DNA from: an uncultured Bacilli bacterium
GTDB lineage: Bacteria; Bacillota_I; Bacilli_A; RF39; UBA660
Direction of reading: 5' to 3'
Assembly (NCBI GenBank): GCA_934163035.1
Contig: CAKPJX010000013.1
Span: 1 to 36,697, forward strand
DNA: 36,697 nt
Below the pieces are notes generated by a model. It ran no database searches. It saw nothing but the letters and a program-made list of their open reading frames with translations, and had not been told where the DNA came from. Shown here piece after piece: positions 31,119 to 36,697 of this stretch; the first letter of the stretch is position 1, and the number at the start of each line of letters is the position of its first letter. The translations under genes were made by a program, and so were the position numbers.

Positions 31119-32030
31119 ATGGGAATATATAATAGTCAATTTGATTTTAATAAATATCGTACCTTCTATGCCGTAGCAGAATGTCACAGTTTTTCTAAAG
31201 CAACCGAATTATTGCATATAACACAGCCAGCAATTAGTCATACCATAAAAGAATTAGAAAAACAACTAGGTTGTCAACTATTTGTAAGAGAAAATCGTAA
31301 TATTAAACTAACTACAACCGGTGAAAAATTATATTCATATGTACAAAAAGCTTTTAATAATATTATTATGGCTGAAAAAGCACTTCAAGAAAGCAGTAAA
31401 GAATTAACTGGGAGTATAAGATTAGGAATATATTCACACATATCTTTAATTATGATGCCTAAACTAATTAAAGGATTTAAAAATTTACATAAAAAAGTAA
31501 AATTTGAAATATATATTTCTAGTACAGATGAGCTAAAAGAAAAACTAAAAAATAAAGAATTAGATTTTGTTATACTACAGTACCCAATTTTTATGGGCAG
31601 TAATATTTATACCGAAAAAATACTTTGTGAAATGGAAAATTGTTTCTTTACAAACAAAGAATATTATAACTCCTTCATCAACAACAATAAATCTATTGTA
31701 GAATATCCATTGATTCTACCAACTAGAGGATATGATGATATAAATGCTCTAGAAGAAATGTTTAAAAGAAAAAACATGACAATAAAAAATGATTTAACAA
31801 TTTATGCCCAAGAGCTAACAAAACAATTAGTAAAAGAAGGATTAGGAATAGGGTGGGGATTAAAAAAAGTAGTGGAGTTGGATAATGATAAAGATATATA
31901 CATTCTGCCAATAGATTTTGATACACCAAAAACAAAATTCAGCATTGCCTATGATAAACATTATTTAAATGCTACTGAAAAAGCTTTCCTAGATTATTTA
32001 TTTGCCTATTTTGAGGAGAAAAATTTTTAA
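31119..32030 (+). CDS. LysR-family transcriptional regulator
   Basis: 303 aa. N-terminal winged HTH at about 8-65: FNKYRTFYAVAECHSFSKAT, then LLHITQPAISHTIKELEKQL and LFVRENRNIKLTTTGEKLY. The effector-binding part (about 85-300) has the two-lobed periplasmic-binding fold, with GSIRLGIYSH at its start and QLVKEGLGIGWGLKKVV. The ligand is unknown. ATG 31119 follows AAAGGAG and is preferred to ATG 31092, which has no RBS. It probably shares a transcript with the P-loop/CYTH gene rather than having the usual divergent arrangement. Confidence 0.9.
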   Translation: MGIYNSQFDFNKYRTFYAVAECHSFSKATELLHITQPAISHTIKELEKQLGCQLFVRENRNIKLTTTGEKLYSYVQKAFNNIIMAEKALQESSKELTGSIRLGIYSHISLIMMPKLIKGFKNLHKKVKFEIYISSTDELKEKLKNKELDFVILQYPIFMGSNIYTEKILCEMENCFFTNKEYYNSFINNNKSIVEYPLILPTRGYDDINALEEMFKRKNMTIKNDLTIYAQELTKQLVKEGLGIGWGLKKVVELDNDKDIYILPIDFDTPKTKFSIAYDKHYLNATEKAFLDYLFAYFEEKNF

Positions 32031-32069
32031 AATTAAAGTAACACATAGATTATCATAAAAAAGTCTAAG

Positions 32070-32109
32070 AAAGAAGGTCAAGTATACAATAAACTTGATT
32101 TTCTTTTTT
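32070..32109 (+). terminator. strong terminator after the LysR gene
   Basis: AAAGAAGGTCAAGT (32070-32083) pairs with ACTTGATTTTCTTT (32093-32106), 14 bp including two G-T pairs, followed by TTT. The remaining 200 nt to the next gene are AT-rich, with a TATAAT at about 32205 and no clear -35 box. Confidence 0.85.
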
Positions 32110-32321
32110 ATAATATAAATTAAAAAAGTTGCGAGTATAAATATTATGTTTGAATGGTAAAAAATATATTGTCAAATGTTCTATAGAAATTTAATAATGT
32201 ATCATGTTATAATTACTTTAGAATTATTTATATTTTAAAAAGTTTAATAAATAAGTATATAATGTAAAATCAAAAGAGTAGTAGTTGTTTTATGTATTAT
32301 TTAAGCAGTTAGGTGGTAATT

Positions 32322-34949
32322 ATGAAGAAATTTAAAGATTATTTCATTGTTGGAGGTATTTCAGTAGGAATATTAGTAATTTTATTTTTAATTCTTAGAA
32401 TTTATCCATTTGGTAAAAATACAGTCTTAGCAGGAGACCTGTATACACAAGTATCAGCTCTTTTTTATCATTTATGGGATACAATTTTAGGAAGTGGATC
32501 TTTACTTGTAGATTATACATCAGGTGGTGGAGAAAACTTCTTTGGAATATTTTCTTACTATTTAGCAAGTCCAATTAATTTTATCATTCTCCTATTTAAA
32601 AGAAATGATATCTATCTAGCCATTTCTTTAATTGTTATAATAAAGTTTGTCCTTTCTGCTATTACTTGTTTATATTCCCTAAAATATTTATTTAAAAAAG
32701 ATAATAAAATGTTTATCCCATTAGCATTATTATACGCCTTTAGTGGATATAGTCTTATTAATTATCAAATCACTGCTTGGATGGATATTGTGTATATGTT
32801 TCCATTAATTGTAGTAGGACTTAAAAAGTTAATTGATGAAGATAAACCATATATGTATGGCATTACATTATTTTTAGCCATATGTTTCTCATTCTATTTA
32901 TCATATATGATGCTTATATTTATATTTTTAATAGCATTTATTTATATTAAGTGTAATGTTCCTAAAGAAAAGCAAAAAAAAGTAATGCTCAGTTTAGGTA
33001 TATTTACAATATTACCAATGGTAATGACTGCATTTATTTCTTATCCAACACTTAGACAAATATTTTCATCAGCTCGTTCCAATACTTCTAATAATATCTT
33101 TAATAATTTACTTGGCTGTTTATTTGATAAATTAAATTTCTTTAATATATCTATTTTATTAGTTACTTTTACTTGTTTATTAATAATTAATAGAAAAAAT
33201 AATGACAAATTTCTTAAATGGTATATACCAGCACTCTTAATATTAATTATTCCTTATATAGTAGAACCATTAAATAAAATATTTCATTTTATGTCTTATT
33301 CATTTTTCCCTAATAGATATGGTTTTATACTATTTTACTTACTAGTTTTAGGTGGAAGTTATCTCTTTAATATTAAAAATATCAAAATTAATATTTCGTT
33401 ATCTGATAAAATCTTAAAAATAATTAATGTACTAAGCATTTTCCTATTAATAGGTATTTACATTATTATATTTAAATTGGTATATAGAGATATACAAACT
33501 GCAGTCTATAACATTACAATGATTTATGCCAAAAAAGCCTTTATAATACTTACCTTGTTATCAATAGTAATATTTATTATCAATGTAGGATTAAATTTAT
33601 TTAGAAACGAAAAAATATACAAGCCTATAATGTATATAGTCATTATTAGTAATATCATATTTAATACATTTTTATATATTGGGATTAAAAATTATCAAGG
33701 TATGATTAAAAACTCTTATACAGTCTTAAATAATATAGAAAATAAAAATTCTAATAATTATTATAAATTAAAGACAGAAACTTCAGATATGACAGACTTT
33801 GTTGTTAATGATGGAATTGTTAGTAATTATCAGTCAATTGATCATTTTACTTCTCTAGTAAATAGAAACTCTTTAGTATTTTATAAGAAACTAGGTTACT
33901 CTAGCTTTTGGACAATGATATTTTCTAATGGTGGTACTTTATTTACAGACACTATTCTTTCCAATAAATATTTTCTTACAGATAAAGATATAGAAAGTGA
34001 TTTTTATACTTTAAAAGATAGTAAATGCGGATATAACTTCTATGAGTTAAATTATGACCTAAATTATTTGTATTTAGCTAAAAATAATTTTAATATAGAT
34101 AAAGACGATACTTTTACTTATCAAAATAAAATATATAATAGTATCACTTCTAATAATAACTTATTTAGCATTTATCAAGCAAAGAATATTAAGGGCATTT
34201 CTACTAGTAAAAGTGGAAGAACAGTTATCAAAAGTAATGATAATTATATAGAGTATGACATCAAAGTTAAAGAAAAGTCTATTTTATATTTGGATCTTTT
34301 AAAAACTTTAGATGAAAGCATTAAAGGTGAACTTAAAAACATAGCTCTTATTTATATTAATGATAAACTATATAGTGATTCTTATCCCACTAAAACTAGT
34401 AATGGTACTTATAGTTTAGGAGTTTATGATAATGAAAATGTTAATATAAAAATAAAATTAATTAAACCAATTGATATCTCTAAATTAACTATTTCTACCA
34501 TGAGTATTAGCAAATATGAAGATTTTATTAAAAATAATAAGTTAAATTATAATATTTTATTTGATAAAAATAAAATAAAGATTGATGTTACTACCAATAC
34601 AGATGGCTATTTAGTTATACCAGTATCTTATAGTGATAACTACAATGTTTTAGTCAATAACAAAAATAAAAATACTGTTGAGATGTTTGGAGGATTACTA
34701 GGTGTTAAAGTAGAAAAGGGGCATAGTAGTATTGTATATACATATAAAAACAAAGACTTAAAAAAAGGCATAATAATATCTCTAATTGCAACTATAATAT
34801 TTGTTATACTATCAATTGAATATAAAAAGGCCACTAGTAACAAGTTTTTAAAAACAGCTGCCTATTATACTTATAGCACATTATTTTATGGAGCAATAGT
34901 ATTATATGTAATTGTTATATTGATCTGGTTAATTAAATTTATAATATAA
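32322..34949 (+). CDS. YfhO-family membrane protein
   Basis: 875 aa, large integral membrane protein. About 12-14 helices: one near 10-28, a cluster between 75 and 480, and two at the C-terminus (about 810-828, 845-870). Conserved YfhO features are AGDLYTQVSALFYHLWD (37-53, the Asp after the first helix), DYTSGGGENFFGIFSYYLAS and YAFSGYSLINYQITAWMDIV. Residues about 485-790 are a large extracytoplasmic beta-rich region. In Bacillus and Listeria such GT-C-type proteins are linked to glycosylation of lipoteichoic acid or other wall polymers with lipid-linked sugars; the exact donor here is unknown. ATG 32322 follows AGGTGGT. Confidence 0.85.
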   Translation: MKKFKDYFIVGGISVGILVILFLILRIYPFGKNTVLAGDLYTQVSALFYHLWDTILGSGSLLVDYTSGGGENFFGIFSYYLASPINFIILLFKRNDIYLAISLIVIIKFVLSAITCLYSLKYLFKKDNKMFIPLALLYAFSGYSLINYQITAWMDIVYMFPLIVVGLKKLIDEDKPYMYGITLFLAICFSFYLSYMMLIFIFLIAFIYIKCNVPKEKQKKVMLSLGIFTILPMVMTAFISYPTLRQIFSSARSNTSNNIFNNLLGCLFDKLNFFNISILLVTFTCLLIINRKNNDKFLKWYIPALLILIIPYIVEPLNKIFHFMSYSFFPNRYGFILFYLLVLGGSYLFNIKNIKINISLSDKILKIINVLSIFLLIGIYIIIFKLVYRDIQTAVYNITMIYAKKAFIILTLLSIVIFIINVGLNLFRNEKIYKPIMYIVIISNIIFNTFLYIGIKNYQGMIKNSYTVLNNIENKNSNNYYKLKTETSDMTDFVVNDGIVSNYQSIDHFTSLVNRNSLVFYKKLGYSSFWTMIFSNGGTLFTDTILSNKYFLTDKDIESDFYTLKDSKCGYNFYELNYDLNYLYLAKNNFNIDKDDTFTYQNKIYNSITSNNNLFSIYQAKNIKGISTSKSGRTVIKSNDNYIEYDIKVKEKSILYLDLLKTLDESIKGELKNIALIYINDKLYSDSYPTKTSNGTYSLGVYDNENVNIKIKLIKPIDISKLTISTMSISKYEDFIKNNKLNYNILFDKNKIKIDVTTNTDGYLVIPVSYSDNYNVLVNNKNKNTVEMFGGLLGVKVEKGHSSIVYTYKNKDLKKGIIISLIATIIFVILSIEYKKATSNKFLKTAAYYTYSTLFYGAIVLYVIVILIWLIKFII

Positions 34950-34994
34950 AGAGAATATTTAAAAAAAGATAATTCCAAAATATCATAAATTCTA

Positions 34995-35050
34995 TTGTCA
35001 AAAAAACAAAAAAATGTTAAGATATAAATGTCTTTTAATTAGAGACATTT
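34995..35050 (+). promoter_or_regulatory. promoter and leader hairpin of tRNA-Glu
   Basis: TTGTCA (34995-35000), 17 bp, TAAGAT (35018-35023). The short leader then folds into AAATGTCT (35026-35033) with AGACATTT (35043-35050), an 8-bp hairpin ending 2 nt before the tRNA 5' end. Confidence 0.6.
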
Positions 35051-35052
35051 AT

Positions 35053-35129
35053 GGCCTGTTGGTGAAGTGGCTTAACACACTGCCCTCTCAAGGCAGCATT
35101 CACGGATTCGAATTCCGTACAGGCTACCA
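35053..35129 (+). tRNA. tRNA-Glu (anticodon CTC)
   Basis: 77 nt with encoded CCA. Acceptor GGCCTGT/ACAGGCT; D stem GTG/CAC; anticodon stem CTGCC/GGCAG around CTCTCAA, anticodon CTC, reading GAG; T arm ACGGA/TCCGT with TTCGAAT. The body is that of bacterial tRNA-Glu. CTC is a secondary isoacceptor; TTC is the usual main one. Confidence 0.88.
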
Positions 35130-35141
35130 ATATAATAATTT

Positions 35142-35171
35142 AAGACTTGGAAATTCCAAGTCTTTTCTTTT
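35142..35171 (+). terminator. terminator of tRNA-Glu
   Basis: AAGACTTGG (35142-35150) pairs with CCAAGTCTT (35156-35164), followed by TTCTTTT. Confidence 0.85.
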
Positions 35172-35183
35172 ATAAAATTTTTA

Positions 35184-35213
35184 TTGACACATGACAACCT
35201 GTCATAATATAAT
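35184..35213 (+). promoter_or_regulatory. promoter with embedded TetR operator
   Basis: TTGACA (35184-35189), 18 bp, TATAAT (35208-35213). The spacer contains the perfect palindrome ATGACA-ACC-TGTCAT (35191-35205). A repressor bound there would block the polymerase, so the TetR protein encoded 50 nt downstream probably controls itself and the exporter through this site. Confidence 0.7.
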
Positions 35214-35261
35214 TATATAGCATAATATATATTAATGTTATAGCTAGAAAGGACAAAGATT

Positions 35262-35849
35262 ATGCCTACAAAAACATTCCTAAATTTAGATATTAAAAAG
35301 CAGCAGAAACTAATAAAAGCTGCTATCACAGAATTTTCAAATAATAATTACTATGATGTATCGATAAATAAGATCATTTCTAACGCTAGTATTCCAAGGG
35401 GTAGCTTTTATATGTATTTTAAAGATAAGGATGACTTATTTTTATATATAATTGATGAATACAACAAAAAATTAAATAATATAGTAAAAAGGACGTTAAT
35501 AGAAAATCAAGGTGATCTAAGAAATACATTTATAAAATTATATGATCAAGTAGTGACACTAATTTTTGACAATAATTATCAAAGTGTTTTAAAAAATATT
35601 GGTATCTTTTATAATATGCATAGTAACTTAAGGAAAAATTTTGAACATCTACTATTTTTACACATAAAAGAAGATATTAATAGTAGTAACATAAAAAGTT
35701 GTGATTTAGAATTTATATTTAGTATGTTTATACATAATCTGTTTTTATCAATAACGGAATGTTTTAAAAATGAATTAAATAAAGAAATAAAAGTTCAATA
35801 TCTAAAAAAGCTAGACATAATATGTTATGGAATATATAAGGAGGATTAA
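35262..35849 (+). CDS. TetR-family regulator of the downstream ABC exporter
   Basis: 195 aa. N-terminal HTH at about 10-55: QQKLIKAAITEFSNNNYYDV, SINKIISNASIPRGSFYMYF and KDKDDLF are the TetR signature. The all-helical C-terminal part (60-195) would bind the inducer and mediate dimerisation. AAAGGACAAAG precedes ATG 35262. The stop is immediately followed by the ATG of the ABC transporter gene, whose RBS (AGGAGG) lies within the last codons, so both are co-transcribed. Drug or toxin export is the likely context. Confidence 0.9.
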   Translation: MPTKTFLNLDIKKQQKLIKAAITEFSNNNYYDVSINKIISNASIPRGSFYMYFKDKDDLFLYIIDEYNKKLNNIVKRTLIENQGDLRNTFIKLYDQVVTLIFDNNYQSVLKNIGIFYNMHSNLRKNFEHLLFLHIKEDINSSNIKSCDLEFIFSMFIHNLFLSITECFKNELNKEIKVQYLKKLDIICYGIYKED

Positions 35850-36697
35850 ATGATTAAAGTATTTAAATATTTGAAAAGTTCAGTTGTATCTTGTATAGCT
35901 ATTATATTCTTACTTGTTATTCAAGCTGGACTTGATTTAACTTTACCAGACTATACGTCAAAAATAGTAAATATTGGAATCCAACAATCCGGAATAGAAA
36001 ATGCTGCTATCACAGAAATAGGTGAAACAAGCTACGAAAAAATACTATTATTAATGTCTGATAGTGATCAAAAATATATAAATAGTAGATACTATAAATC
36101 AAATAAAAAAGTAAATGGTGAAGCTATTTATAAGTTAAAAGAGGAAAAAGATACTACAAAAATTAATAATATTTTAAGAAAACCAATGACTATAATTAGT
36201 TTTATTGATAAAGCTAAAGAAAGTGACAAAACAACAGAAAACTTTAACATTCCAAAAGGTACTGATATCTATCAATTGCTTAAAGTAATGCCTGATGAAG
36301 AAAAAAAGAAAATATTAAAAACATTTGATGAAAAGATAGCAGACTATCCAACAACAATTATTGATCAAGCAGCCGTAAATTATGTTAAAACAGAATATAA
36401 AAGAATTAATATTGATGTAAACAAAATACAAACATTATACATTATAAAAGCTGGTGCTATAATGATCCTAATAGCAATGCTTATAATGATAGATGGAATA
36501 TTAACAGTCTATATTGGTTCAAGAATGGCCGCAAAATTATCTAAAACACTACGTGATAAAGTATTCAAAAAAGTAGTAAGTTTTTCTAAGAGTGAAATAA
36601 AAACACTTGGGCAAGCTTCATTAATAACTAGAACAACTAATGACATTCAACAAGTTCAAATGGTAATAGTATTCTTATTCAGAGTAGTGTTCTATGC
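35850..36697 (+). CDS. ABC exporter, membrane domain (runs off the window)
   Basis: The first 282 codons of a gene cut by the window edge. Residues 1-30 hold the first helix (SCIAIIFLLVIQAGLDLTLP), then DYTSKIVNIGIQQSGIENAA, which matches the start of heterodimeric multidrug ABC exporters of the MsbA/LmrA type (YheI/YheH-like). A long soluble insert (about 55-195) is found between helices 1 and 2, seen in many Bacillota versions. Helix 2 is at about 205-225, then GSRMAAKLSKTLRDKVFKKV and SLITRTTNDIQQVQ, the conserved cytosolic loop. The ATP-binding half lies outside the window. A second half-transporter probably follows. Confidence 0.85.
   Translation, partial: MIKVFKYLKSSVVSCIAIIFLLVIQAGLDLTLPDYTSKIVNIGIQQSGIENAAITEIGETSYEKILLLMSDSDQKYINSRYYKSNKKVNGEAIYKLKEEKDTTKINNILRKPMTIISFIDKAKESDKTTENFNIPKGTDIYQLLKVMPDEEKKKILKTFDEKIADYPTTIIDQAAVNYVKTEYKRINIDVNKIQTLYIIKAGAIMILIAMLIMIDGILTVYIGSRMAAKLSKTLRDKVFKKVVSFSKSEIKTLGQASLITRTTNDIQQVQMVIVFLFRVVFY

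Noticed and set aside
1..36697. CRISPR array, rRNA genes, prophage structural genes or replication origin
   Set aside because: No regularly spaced repeats, rRNA-like sequence, phage morphogenesis genes or DnaA-box clusters were seen while reading the window.

Overview
The window is AT-rich and densely coding, read with the standard bacterial code: TGA is used as a stop (for example at 1706-1708 and 16318-16320), so this is not the Mycoplasma code. Shine-Dalgarno sites of the GGAGG/AGGTG type and sigma-A-like promoters (TTGACA, 16-18 bp, TATAAT, often with a TG extension) are easy to see. The sporulation genes spoIVB, spoIIGA and sigE, a SleC-like cortex hydrolase and a LysM protein point to an endospore-forming Bacillota lineage, probably an uncultured gut member of the Bacilli/Erysipelotrichia-like or clostridial low-GC groups. 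No marker here fixes the genus.

Region 1 (1-8,600) is accessory and scarred. It holds a frameshifted gene end, an operon of an unknown 419-aa protein with a ClpP-fold SDH-type serine protease and two micropeptides, two tRNA-Thr genes (CGT and GGT), a CDS whose stop codon lies inside a tRNA gene, an ATP-grasp ligase, a glycerophosphodiesterase, several decayed genes, an unknown coiled-coil protein, a histidine phosphatase, and two distant members of one unnamed small-protein family (3456-3869 and 8131-8580).

Region 2 (8,600-18,200) is one long, mostly plus-strand run: a protein with a sigma-region-4-like tail next to a short HTH-WYL regulator, a RdgB/HAM1 NTP pyrophosphatase, a PAP2 phosphatase, several unrecognised proteins, a decayed IS1182-type element sitting in what looks like the loop of a bidirectional terminator, and a three-gene group (five-LysM protein, SleC N-terminal-like protein, SpoIID-like domain plus three peptidoglycan-binding domains) that resembles a spore-cortex hydrolase split over two overlapping genes.

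Region 3 (18,200-32,030) is the conserved core: tRNA-Met (minus strand), tRNA-Gln(CTG), glutamyl-tRNA synthetase, a membrane-anchored GH25 lysozyme, mutS (no mutL next to it), nusB-xseA-xseB, spoIVB, a DUF421/YetF protein, a small membrane protein, spoIIGA-sigE, then a P-loop/CYTH-like fusion followed by a LysR regulator. The usual partners spo0A (after spoIVB) and sigG (after sigE) are absent from their expected places.

Region 4 (32,030-36,697) holds a YfhO-family membrane protein, tRNA-Glu(CTC), and a TetR regulator with a perfect palindrome inside its own promoter, directly followed by an ABC exporter gene that runs off the end.

All calls come from reading the sequence; no database search was possible.
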